From Prevotellaceae bacterium (GTDB taxonomy: Bacteria; Bacteroidota; Bacteroidia; Bacteroidales; UBA932), in the NCBI GenBank assembly GCA_031268055.1, contig JAIRXY010000207.1, forward strand, positions 1 through 16,529: a stretch of 16,529 nucleotides of DNA, in the 5' to 3' direction. The translations under genes were made by a program, and so were the position numbers. How positions within the stretch are numbered: position 1 is the first letter of the stretch; every line of letters starts with the position of its first letter. The notes under the pieces are model-generated. The model ran no database searches. It was given only the letters and a program-made list of their open reading frames with translations, and was not told where the DNA came from. This document shows positions 5,829-13,243 of the stretch, one piece after another.

Positions 5829-7364
5829 CTAAAACTGAAAGTAAATAAACGGTTGCAGGTCGGCCGACGAAGCCTGATAAATACAAAATACCACCACCAG
5901 CGCCACCAAAATTTTCACCGCATCCGGTAGCCTGATGAACATTTCGCGGTACCAAACCTTGGCTTTTTGCGGCAAAAAGTGGACGGTGTACGCCACCAGC
6001 ATTAGCCCAAATATGAGGCTGTAGCCCGACACAATATCCGGAATTGCGGACAGGTAGAACTCTGCGCCAATGCGGTAAATAATCTCCAGCGCCATCGACA
6101 TGTTGGCAGCCCTGAAAAATATCCAAGTGAGGCATACAAAGTGAAAGGTGAGCAGAATTAGCACAACGCTTGGCAGCTTGAAAGTTCGTCGGCGCATCTT
6201 TGCGCGGCGTTCCTCCACAAACTTGCCCGAGGCAAGCGCAAGCCCGTGCAGGCCGCCCCACACAATAAACTTGTAGCTTGCGCCGTGCCACAGGCCTCCC
6301 AGCAGCATGGTCAGCATCAGGTTGATGTACGTTCTCACCCGCCCTTTTCGGTTTCCTCCAAGCATGATGTAAAGGTAGTCGCGAAGCCACGACGAAAGCG
6401 AGATGTGCCATCGCCGCCAAAATTCGCGCAGGCTTGTAGAGCGGTATGGAGAGTTGAAGTTTGGCGGCAGGCGAAATCCCAGCAGCAGCGCCAGCCCGAT
6501 GGCGATGTCGGTGTAGCCCGAAAAGTCGCAGTAGATTTGAATTGCGTAGCCGTACACCCCCATGAGCAGCTCGAATCCGGAGTAGAGCGACGGGGTGTCA
6601 AACACGCGGTCTACAAAGTTGAGCGAGATGTAATCCGAGATGGCTATCTTTTTCACCAACCCGTTCAGAATCAGGAATACGGCCTGCCACGCTTCGCGCC
6701 GCGTAACGCTGTACTCCTTGTATATTTGCGGTATAAAGTCCGCCGCGCGCACAATAGGGCCAGCCACCAACGAAGGGAAAAAGGACACGTAAAACCCAAA
6801 ATCAATGATGCTACTGACGGGCGCTACTTTTCGCCGGTAAACGTCTATTGTGTAGCTGAGTATCTGAAAGGTGTAGAACGAAATGCCGATGGGCAGAATG
6901 AGGTTGTCCACGTCGAACTTTTCGGCGCCGGTGAGCATGTTCATGGTCTCCGAAAAAATGTTGACAACGCGGTAAGCTTCTACCCCCAAAAAATCGTTGA
7001 TTATGGAGGTGAGAAAGTAGGCGTACTTGAAGTAGGCAAGCAGCCCAAGGTTTACGCAAATGCTAAGCGTCACCAGCAGCCTGCGGAGCGCGACGCGGTG
7101 GCTGCGGTATATGGCTTTGGCAAGGTGAAAATCGAGGACGGTCGAAAAAAGCAGCAGCACAAAGTAGATACCGCTCGATTTGTAGTAGAAAAAAAGGCTG
7201 AATAGCAGCAGGTAAAGGCTCTTGGCGAGGTGCGTTTTTTTGTATACAAACGAGTAGCCAAGCAGCAGCAGAGCAAAAAAAATCCAAAAAGATAGCCGCG
7301 TAAAGATAAGGGCAGAGCCTTCGTTGTAGGTAAAAATTTCCTCAAAAATGCTGTAAATATCCAT
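5829..7364 (-). CDS. MBOAT family membrane-bound O-acyltransferase (AlgI/DltB/PatA type)
   Basis: 511 residues with many hydrophobic segments, as expected for a multi-span inner membrane enzyme. MBOAT proteins of this type take an acyl group, usually acetyl, across the membrane for transfer to a cell-surface or wall polymer. Family blocks are clear: ILPIGISFYTFQILSYTIDVYR (156-177), CDFSGYTDIAIG (279-290), FWRRWHISLSSWLRDYLY (315-332) and LGGLWHGAS (355-363) with the conserved catalytic His360. It lies 18 bases downstream of an SGNH-domain gene, the usual partner that completes transfer to the acceptor (as PatB with PatA, or AlgX/AlgJ with AlgI). Flanking genes are peptidoglycan hydrolases, which favours peptidoglycan or a wall-linked glycan as acceptor, but alginate-like or LPS glycans cannot be ruled out. 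Confidence 0.94.
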   Translation of the reverse strand: MDIYSIFEEIFTYNEGSALIFTRLSFWIFFALLLLGYSFVYKKTHLAKSLYLLLFSLFFYYKSSGIYFVLLLFSTVLDFHLAKAIYRSHRVALRRLLVTLSICVNLGLLAYFKYAYFLTSIINDFLGVEAYRVVNIFSETMNMLTGAEKFDVDNLILPIGISFYTFQILSYTIDVYRRKVAPVSSIIDFGFYVSFFPSLVAGPIVRAADFIPQIYKEYSVTRREAWQAVFLILNGLVKKIAISDYISLNFVDRVFDTPSLYSGFELLMGVYGYAIQIYCDFSGYTDIAIGLALLLGFRLPPNFNSPYRSTSLREFWRRWHISLSSWLRDYLYIMLGGNRKGRVRTYINLMLTMLLGGLWHGASYKFIVWGGLHGLALASGKFVEERRAKMRRRTFKLPSVVLILLTFHFVCLTWIFFRAANMSMALEIIYRIGAEFYLSAIPDIVSGYSLIFGLMLVAYTVHFLPQKAKVWYREMFIRLPDAVKILVALVVVFCIYQASSADLQPFIYFQF

Positions 7365-7382
7365 CGGCTTATCCTCAAGGTG

Positions 7383-8936
7383 TTATTGTGAGGTCGAATT
7401 TTCTGCCAGCGACGTAGCGCTTTTTATCGTCTTTTCGTCGTCCATGTAGCGCTTGAGGTCGCGCGAAAAGGCGCGGTACAGCAGCTCGGTCACCAGCGTT
7501 GCACCGACATTGCTGAAGTGGCAAAAATCTTTGGTGGCCAGCATGGGGCTTGCGTACGCCCACGAGATGATGGAGTTCTTTCCCCCCATAGCCTCGTAGG
7601 TGTCCCAGAACGCGCAATCAGCCCTGAAAGCCGCCTGCCGCTGAGCGTTGCGTATTCTCGCGATGTTGGGGTACGAAGCCAGCACGCCGTTGCTCCGCCG
7701 CGCCATGTCCGAAACTCCCACCACCAATATGCTTACGTTGGGCGCCAGCTGCTTTATCAGCGTTAGCTGCTTGTAGAGCTGCTCCTCGTAGTAGCTGTAG
7801 CTCTTCATTGGCTGCGGCACAACGTTAGCGCCAAACTGCATAATGATAAGCTTGGCGTCGATGAGCTTGTAGCTCTTTTCGAGCAGCTGCACGTCGGCCT
7901 TGACAAAGTCCACCCCTGAGCTGCTGCGCAGGGGGATATTGTCTACCGCCACGCCGATGTTGTTGTCCAGCGCAAGCCCGTATATTTCGGGGGAGCCGCT
8001 TCCGCTAAAGTACAGCGTAACGCTCTCTTGGCTGTTCTGCATGCTCAGGTTAAGCTCCTGCAAGCCCATGTTGGGTGGGATTACCTTTTCAAAAATTGTT
8101 CTGGTGGGGGTTTTTGCCTCAAGGCGCACCGGCGCGTGGGCGCTTGCCAGCAGCAGCTTTATCCGCGAAAAGCGAAGCGAGGGGTACGACTTAATCGGGC
8201 GACGCTCTACCTTAATCCACGATTCCTTTTGTCGCTTCGGCGACAGGCTAACGCTCGATAGCATATGCCCCACGCGCAGCGGCGCCTGCTGCTTGTACTT
8301 CACCGCCGGCACAGAGTAGCTCCAGTCGTCGGACATGGAAATTTTTACGGTAGGGTTAATCGGTATCTGCGGGTTGAGCGTTACGTATCCCACCCCGCCG
8401 CCGCCAAACTCTTTTTGCAGCTGACCTCGCAGGTACATGGTCATCCTGTCGGCCTCCAGCTGCGAGTCACCGTAGTGGAGTATGCGCACCAGCTCTCGGT
8501 TGCCGGAGCGCAGGGCTGCCAGCTCCGACATGATGCTGCCCAGCGCCTCTCTGTTACCCTGCGGATATTCGATTGGCTGTAGCGGCAGCGCGCGTATCTG
8601 GTCGGGCGTGCACTTCAGCGGCAGGGCCGATTTCTCGAACTTGTCCGGATCGCCGGCAAAGTTGGAGAATCCTTCCTCGCTGCAATCAATGGAAAATGAG
8701 GTTTCGACGCTACGCTCCGATATGCCCAAAACTTCCTGAATGGTGGGAAAAGTGAGCGTAAAGCGCGATGACAAGCGTATGCCCTCCGCCGGAAAAGCAA
8801 GGCAGATAACAAAGAGCAGGGCAAGTACTAACATCAGACCTGCCATAACCTCGGAAAGACGTACCGTTTTTCCGGTTTCAGTAAAAAGCTGCCGCAATAG
8901 CACAGCTATCGCCGGATGGCGTTGAGAGCGTATCAT
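7383..8936 (-). CDS. Membrane-anchored SGNH/GDSL hydrolase-like protein, probable O-acetylation partner of the MBOAT
   Basis: 517 residues. One hydrophobic segment at about 28-49 anchors the protein with its bulk outside the cytoplasm. Block I is LHYGDSQLEADR (153-164) with nucleophile Ser158; block III is FGAN (368-371) with Asn371; the last block is DFCHFSNVGA (470-479) with Asp470 and His473. The catalytic Ser-His-Asp set thus appears intact. Between block I and block III there are about 200 residues, far more than in a minimal SGNH fold; this insert has beta-rich stretches and could be a carbohydrate-binding module, as PatB-like proteins carry. The distance to the MBOAT gene (18 bases) argues for a functional pair. 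It may work as an acetyltransferase or as an esterase; sequence does not decide. The residue set after GDS matches acetyl-transfer partners generally, not a named subfamily. Confidence 0.82.
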   Translation of the reverse strand: MIRSQRHPAIAVLLRQLFTETGKTVRLSEVMAGLMLVLALLFVICLAFPAEGIRLSSRFTLTFPTIQEVLGISERSVETSFSIDCSEEGFSNFAGDPDKFEKSALPLKCTPDQIRALPLQPIEYPQGNREALGSIMSELAALRSGNRELVRILHYGDSQLEADRMTMYLRGQLQKEFGGGGVGYVTLNPQIPINPTVKISMSDDWSYSVPAVKYKQQAPLRVGHMLSSVSLSPKRQKESWIKVERRPIKSYPSLRFSRIKLLLASAHAPVRLEAKTPTRTIFEKVIPPNMGLQELNLSMQNSQESVTLYFSGSGSPEIYGLALDNNIGVAVDNIPLRSSSGVDFVKADVQLLEKSYKLIDAKLIIMQFGANVVPQPMKSYSYYEEQLYKQLTLIKQLAPNVSILVVGVSDMARRSNGVLASYPNIARIRNAQRQAAFRADCAFWDTYEAMGGKNSIISWAYASPMLATKDFCHFSNVGATLVTELLYRAFSRDLKRYMDDEKTIKSATSLAENSTSQ

Positions 8937-8968
8937 GTTTTACAAATGCTACATCATAAAAGAAGCTT

Positions 8969-10501
8969 TTACCCAATTTTTTTAATCTTGATGGTTTGCC
9001 CCGGCATAATCTTGGTCGTGTTGCTCATGTTGTTTAACGACATCAAGTCCGAAGGTGTAATTCCAAGATATTTATACTGCTGCGATATACTCCAAAGCGT
9101 GTCGCCCTGTTTTACCTGATAGTAAAGAAATTCTTTCTGCTGCCCCGACACAGCAGCCTGTCCATTTTGCTGCGGGCTTGTTTTTTGCGCGGCGTAGAGC
9201 GCAGCCTTGGCCGGGCTTACGTATACGTTCAGCCGCTGCCCTACCCTAATGTAGTTTGAGCGCAGGGCGTTCCACTGCTTCAAATCTTGCACGCGCACGC
9301 CGTACCGCGCAGCAATAGCGCCAAGCACGTCTCCCTTCTGAACTTTGTACACAACTTTAGTTTTTCCCTGCGGAACGTATGCCGTAAACTGTGCAGGCGC
9401 AAGCATTGTTTTGGGGTTGTACTTGTCGGCGAGGTGCAGGGCTATTTTCTCGTCGTTGTCAATGTAGGTATTTATGTACTCCACCGGCAGCTTGAGGGTG
9501 CAGGTGCGCTCGTTGCCGGGCACAATGTCTCGCCGGTACTGAGGGTTGAGGTCGCGCAGCGTTGCCAGCGGAATGTTGAGCGCCGCTGCAATCTGGTCAA
9601 AGTGCATCCAGCGCTGCACGTGCACCGTATCGTAGCTGTAGTACTTTTTAAAATCGTACTTTGGCGTCATGAGTCCGTGCTCCTTGCTGTAGCTCATCAT
9701 GTAGGCAGCCCCAATGAAGGCGGGTACGTATCCCCTTGTTTCGCGCGGCAGGTAGTGGTAAATGCCCCAAAAATCGTTCCGCCCCGACCGCCGAATGGCC
9801 TTGCGCACGGAGCCCGCGCCGCAGTTGTAGGCGGCAATGGCAAGCGTCCAATCGTCGAACATGTTGTACAGGTCTCTCAGGTGTCGCGCGGCGGCGTGCG
9901 TGGCCTTAATCGGGTCACAGCGATCATCTACCGTAGAGGTAACGGTAAGGCCATACATCCGGCCTGTGCCGTACATAAACTGCCACAAGCCCGTAGCCCC
10001 CGCCCGTGAAACAATTCGCGGGTTGAGCGCCGATTCTATCACGGCAAGGTAGCGCAACTCCAGCGGCATGCCGTACTGGTCTAATATCTGCTCAAAAATG
10101 GGGAAGTAGTACTCCGATAGCCCGAGTATAGCCTCGGCCTTGTCGCGCTTGTCCTCGGTGTAGAGCTGAATGTACCTGCGGACAATGCTGTTGAATGGTA
10201 AGTCGATAACCGAATGCAGCCGCCTGAGGCGGGCAATGTATATCGAATCCGACACCACCGCGGGCATCACCGGCTCTTCGGCGAGCAGCTCGGTAGCTTC
10301 TGCCAGCTCGTCCGTCTGCACGGCACTGGCATCCTCGCCGATGCTATCTTCGCCAATGCTATCTACTACAGCACTGCCAAATACGCCGTCGGCGGCCGAC
10401 AAAGCGTGAGGTGCGCGGCCAGCTGCTTCGGGAGTAGCCTGCAGGTGGGGTAAGAACAAAAACGTCAAGAAAAAAGACAAGACAACCAAAAAACGCATCA
10501 T
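8969..10501 (-). CDS. mltD: Lytic transglycosylase with two LysM domains (MltD-like)
   Basis: 510 residues from ATG at 10501; a TTG two codons further upstream is less likely. The enzyme cleaves MurNAc-GlcNAc bonds in peptidoglycan to 1,6-anhydro products, in the periplasm. Residues 1-22 form a signal sequence. An acidic linker (about 45-80) has two tandem DSIGE units. The SLT domain spans about 135-275: catalytic Glu156 in LAVIESALNP, then SRAGATGLWQFM (165-176) and AAYNCGAGSV (223-232). LysM domains follow at about 384-428 (YKVQKGDVLGAIAARYG) and 460-507 (YYQVKQGDTLWSIS). Domain order and length fit MltD. It follows the DUF5683 gene by 26 bases. As I recall, parA-parB-DUF5683-mltD is a conserved order in Bacteroidales, usually followed by relA/spoT, which is missing here. 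Confidence 0.93.
   Translation of the reverse strand: MMRFLVVLSFFLTFLFLPHLQATPEAAGRAPHALSAADGVFGSAVVDSIGEDSIGEDASAVQTDELAEATELLAEEPVMPAVVSDSIYIARLRRLHSVIDLPFNSIVRRYIQLYTEDKRDKAEAILGLSEYYFPIFEQILDQYGMPLELRYLAVIESALNPRIVSRAGATGLWQFMYGTGRMYGLTVTSTVDDRCDPIKATHAAARHLRDLYNMFDDWTLAIAAYNCGAGSVRKAIRRSGRNDFWGIYHYLPRETRGYVPAFIGAAYMMSYSKEHGLMTPKYDFKKYYSYDTVHVQRWMHFDQIAAALNIPLATLRDLNPQYRRDIVPGNERTCTLKLPVEYINTYIDNDEKIALHLADKYNPKTMLAPAQFTAYVPQGKTKVVYKVQKGDVLGAIAARYGVRVQDLKQWNALRSNYIRVGQRLNVYVSPAKAALYAAQKTSPQQNGQAAVSGQQKEFLYYQVKQGDTLWSISQQYKYLGITPSDLMSLNNMSNTTKIMPGQTIKIKKIG
10335..10364. repeat. Two tandem 15-bp units in the mltD linker
   Basis: TCGCCGATGCTATCT (10335-10349) and TCGCCAATGCTATCT (10350-10364) differ at one base and encode two DSIGE units in the acidic linker of the lytic transglycosylase. 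The length is a multiple of three, so copy-number change would keep the frame. Confidence 0.7.
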
Positions 10502-10527
10502 ACTCAAAATTTATTTTGTTTACTTTT

Positions 10528-11157
10528 CTAAAAGGTTATGCTAAGATTCAGCCCTACGTGTGGGTTGGAGTTCATTGAGAAAGCATGGCAACCTTCTGCG
10601 TAGGGTTGCAGCTTAAACGATAAGTTGTCGCTCACATCGTAGGTAAAAAGGTGCGCATCTACCGTAGCGTCAATAATATTTATCCCGTAAAAGAGGATTG
10701 TCATGATAATAAAAAAATCACGGTCACGACGGTAGGCGTTTTTATAGTACTGCAACCTGTCCACCGGTACGTTAAGAAACATGCTGTACAGGTTTTGCTC
10801 CAGCGCGGCTTTTTTTTCTTCATACTCCGGGTCGTCCGTTTTGAGCTGCGCAACGGAGTACTTAACGTTATAAGCGTCAAGGTACAGGTGGTAGCGAAAG
10901 TTGTTGCTTTGAATGAAGTATCCAAAAGCAGCAAAGCCTCCGTACACCAGCGGGAGCTTCCAGTAGCTCCGGTTGTACGCCTGCCCCAATCCGGGTAGCA
11001 GCGTAGAGTAGAGCGCCGCGCGCGCCGGCGAGTGCACCACGCTATCGCTTGCCCGCGCTGTTTGCCCACAGGCCACCTGCGACAAAAGCATTACCGGCGC
11101 AAGCAACGCCGCGGCAACACAGGTTTTCACCTTACATAAACACTTTATCTGCTTCAA
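10528..11157 (-). CDS. DUF5683 family protein of unknown function, secreted or membrane-bound
   Basis: 209 residues if translation starts at TTG 11157; there is no in-frame ATG before the conserved region. GTG at 11130 is an alternative that would leave a shorter but complete signal peptide (KTCVAAALLAPVMLLSQVACG). Conserved blocks are LLPGLGQAYNRSYWKLPLVYGG (about 53-74, followed by a hydrophobic stretch) and DFFIIMTILFYGINIIDATVDAHL (about 135-158), two likely membrane segments. The C-terminus VGLNLSITF resembles an outer-membrane beta-strand end. Function is unknown; it is commonly found between parB and mltD in Bacteroidota, which suggests an envelope role tied to growth or division. It begins 24 bases after the parB stop, in the same frame, and overlaps nothing. 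Confidence 0.83.
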   Translation of the reverse strand: MKQIKCLCKVKTCVAAALLAPVMLLSQVACGQTARASDSVVHSPARAALYSTLLPGLGQAYNRSYWKLPLVYGGFAAFGYFIQSNNFRYHLYLDAYNVKYSVAQLKTDDPEYEEKKAALEQNLYSMFLNVPVDRLQYYKNAYRRDRDFFIIMTILFYGINIIDATVDAHLFTYDVSDNLSFKLQPYAEGCHAFSMNSNPHVGLNLSITF

Positions 11158-11181
11158 AACTTTCAGGGCGAACGTTGGCCG

Positions 11182-12150
11182 TTAAGCCGTAAAATCGTTT
11201 AAAAGTTGGCTCATCCTGTCGATGGCGCTCTGAATATCATCGTCCGTCTTCAGGTCAATGGTAAGCTTTGCGCCGCCGTTTAGCCCGCGCTTAATGTTTA
11301 CCTTGCCGTTGAAGTACTTTTCCATGCCTTCGACCAGCTTGAAGAGCGATTCCGAGACTTTCTCTCCGTCTTCGTCGCTGGGGGGCGTCGTTTTTTCTGC
11401 CTTCGGCTTGTCCAGCAGCTTCACCATCTCCTCTACCTGCCGCACCGACAGGCCTTGCTCTACAATTTTTTTTGCAATGCTCACCTGCTGCATCACGCTG
11501 CCCACGTTTACCAGCGCGCGCGCGTGCCCCATTGAGATGAGCTGGTCGCGAATAGCCCGCTGTATTTCGTCCGGCAGCTTTAGCAGCCTCAGGTAGTTTG
11601 CAACGGTAGAGCGCTTTTTGCCTACCTTCTCGCTAATTTCTTCCTGCGTGAAGTTCAACTCGTCTATCAGCCGCTGGAAGCTCAGCGCCACCTCCATAGC
11701 GTCGAGGTCGGTACGCTGAACGTTTTCAATCAGCGCCATGAGCAGGCTATCGCTGTCGTTGGCCTCGCGCACGTAGGCGGGGATGGTTTCGTAGCCGAGC
11801 ATTTTTGAGGCCCTATAGCGCCGCTCTCCGCTAATAATTTGGTACTTTCCGGTATCTACGGCGCGCACCGTGATGGGCTGTATGATTCCCAGCTGCTTGA
11901 TTGAGTTTGAGAGCTCCTCCAGCGCCTCTTCGTCGAACTTGAAGCGCGGCTGCTGTGGGTTAGGCTCTATTTCCAACAGGGGGATTTCCCGCACCAGCTC
12001 CGATTTTATAGCGGCTACCTGCAGGTCTGCGCCGCCTCCGTCGCTGCTGCCGGTAGCAGGCGCCGCCAAAGGGCCGGATGGTACTACCTGTGCTGCAAGT
12101 AGCGCGTCTATTCCGCGCCCCAGCCCTCTTTTTACATCTTTTTTTGCCAT
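11182..12150 (-). CDS. parB: Chromosome partitioning protein ParB
   Basis: 322 residues from ATG at 12150 (MAKKDVKRGLGRGIDALL, the standard ParB opening). A longer frame to 12222 would overlap the end of parA and adds unrelated residues, so I reject it. ParB binds parS sites, spreads on DNA as a CTP-dependent clamp, and stimulates ParA ATPase to segregate the origin region. The N-terminal CTPase domain is about 55-150 with GERRYRA (108-114) and ENVQRTDLDAME (142-153); the helix-turn-helix for parS is about 168-190 (FTQEEISEKVGKKRSTVANY); the C-terminal dimer domain lies after about 270. The basic GLGRGIDALL near the start is the segment that acts on ParA. The gene follows parA by 7 bases. I saw no parS-like palindrome in the window. 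Confidence 0.96.
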   Translation of the reverse strand: MAKKDVKRGLGRGIDALLAAQVVPSGPLAAPATGSSDGGGADLQVAAIKSELVREIPLLEIEPNPQQPRFKFDEEALEELSNSIKQLGIIQPITVRAVDTGKYQIISGERRYRASKMLGYETIPAYVREANDSDSLLMALIENVQRTDLDAMEVALSFQRLIDELNFTQEEISEKVGKKRSTVANYLRLLKLPDEIQRAIRDQLISMGHARALVNVGSVMQQVSIAKKIVEQGLSVRQVEEMVKLLDKPKAEKTTPPSDEDGEKVSESLFKLVEGMEKYFNGKVNIKRGLNGGAKLTIDLKTDDDIQSAIDRMSQLLNDFTA

Positions 12151-12157
12151 GAATGAT

Positions 12158-12955
12158 TTATATCTGTTTGTCTTCGTTGTTAATGGCAGTAGCGTTGTTG
12201 CGCTGCAAAAACTCACGGGCAAGGTTTAAGTATCCTACGCTTCCGCTTGACTGCGCATCGTATAGGATGACAGGTTTTCCAAACGAGGGGGCTTCGCTCA
12301 GCCTCACGTTGCGCGCTATGACGGTTTCAAAGGCCATGCTCTCAAAGTGAGAGCGCACGTCGTCTACTACCAGATTGGCAAGCTTCATGCGGGCGTCGTA
12401 CATGGTGAGCAAAAATCCCTCGATGCCAAGCCCCGGGTTTAGCCGTCCCTGCACCATACGAATAGTGTTGAGGAGCTTGCTCAGGCCTTCGAGCGCAAAA
12501 AACTCGCACTGTATGGGGATGATTACCGAGTTGGCCGTGGTAAGGGCGTTGAGCGCAATAAGCCCCAGCGACGGCAGGCAGTCGATAATAATGTAATCGT
12601 ACTCGGACTGTAGCGGCGCCACCACGCTTTTCAGCACCATTTCGCGGTTAGGTCTGTCCACCAGCTCCAGCTCCGCCCCCACAAGGTCTACGCGCGATGG
12701 CAGCAGGTGCAGGCATTTGAGCTCTGTTTGCAGGATGGCGTCGCTTGGGTTGGCGTCGTCAACCATGCACTCATAGATGGTTGTTTTTACGTTTTTTTCT
12801 TCAAATCCCAGCCCGCTTGTGGCGTTTGCCTGAGGGTCGGCGTCTATGAGCAGTACGCGCTTCTCGAGCACAGCAAGACTTGCCGACAAGTTAATAGCGG
12901 TGGTGGTCTTGCCTACACCGCCCTTCTGGTTTGCAATTGCAACTACTTTTGCCAT
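12158..12955 (-). CDS. parA: Chromosome partitioning ATPase ParA (Soj)
   Basis: 265 residues, full length for chromosomal ParA. It is an ATP-dependent dimeric DNA-binding ATPase that forms the gradient followed by ParB-parS complexes. The deviant Walker A is [11 protein letters not shown] (9-19) with signature Lys11 and catalytic Lys16. The switch region [12 protein letters not shown] is at 35-46, and the Walker B-like stretch reads [18 protein letters not shown] (usual DCPPSLG; Leu replaces one Pro). ParA is first in a run of seven minus-strand genes and is divergent from the lipid kinase gene at 13244. A possible -7 box TACATTTG lies on the minus strand at 13080-13073. Confidence 0.96.
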   Translation of the reverse strand: MAKVVAIANQKGGVGKTTTAINLSASLAVLEKRVLLIDADPQANATSGLGFEEKNVKTTIYECMVDDANPSDAILQTELKCLHLLPSRVDLVGAELELVDRPNREMVLKSVVAPLQSEYDYIIIDCLPSLGLIALNALTTANSVIIPIQCEFFALEGLSKLLNTIRMVQGRLNPGLGIEGFLLTMYDARMKLANLVVDDVRSHFESMAFETVIARNVRLSEAPSFGKPVILYDAQSSGSVGYLNLAREFLQRNNATAINNEDKQI

Positions 12956-13072
12956 TTATGTTTCCTATTTTCTGTTAACCCAATAGCGTAACTCTTCCGA
13001 GTTCAAAATATCCTGCAAGTATAGCAATAAAACTTCAATTATGCCTCATAATGCGCCCTATAATTTTATTAA

Positions 13073-13080
13073 CAAATGTA
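13073..13080 (-). promoter_or_regulatory. Possible -7 box of the parA operon promoter
   Basis: TACATTTG on the minus strand fits TAnnTTTG. The nearest TTTG upstream (13100-13097) is only 16 bases away instead of 19-21, so the -33 element is not convincing. The leader would be about 110 bases. Confidence 0.3.
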
Positions 13081-13106
13081 AAACGCCGGATGTTTGCAAA
13101 AAATCC

Positions 13107-13114
13107 TACCTTTG
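13107..13114 (+). promoter_or_regulatory. Possible -7 box of the lipid kinase gene
   Basis: TACCTTTG is a full match to TAnnTTTG, but no TTTG sits 19-21 bases upstream (one is 10 bases upstream at 13093-13096). The leader would be about 120 bases and would include the hairpin at 13181-13206. Confidence 0.4.
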
Positions 13115-13180
13115 TAGCAGAAAAAAAAATCAAAGATTCAAGGATTAAAAAGGATTAGGAAAGGTGGAGGAATTGGGCAG

Positions 13181-13219
13181 AGCCTGCTGCTTGCAGCTTC
13201 GTGGCTTCCGGTCTTTTTT
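13181..13219 (+). terminator. Hairpin plus T-run in the leader of the lipid kinase gene (candidate attenuator)
   Basis: AGCC (13181-13184) can pair with GGCT (13203-13206), enclosing GCTGC (13186-13190) and GCAGC (13193-13197). Six T residues follow at 13214-13219, about 25 bases before the ATG. This resembles an intrinsic terminator placed inside a leader, but the stem is short and broken, and the inner loop must open to be sterically possible. Confidence 0.3.
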
Positions 13220-13243
13220 GTATAACTCAAAATCTAAACATTT

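Noticed and set aside
6246..7205. A 319-residue open frame on the plus strand
   Set aside because: It is antisense to the MBOAT gene, which has clear family motifs. The translation has no recognisable domain and is rich in Val, His and Arg as expected from antisense reading.
12151..12222. A longer parB start overlapping parA
   Set aside because: The extra 24 residues do not look like ParB, while MAKKDVKRGLGRG at 12150 is the standard start.
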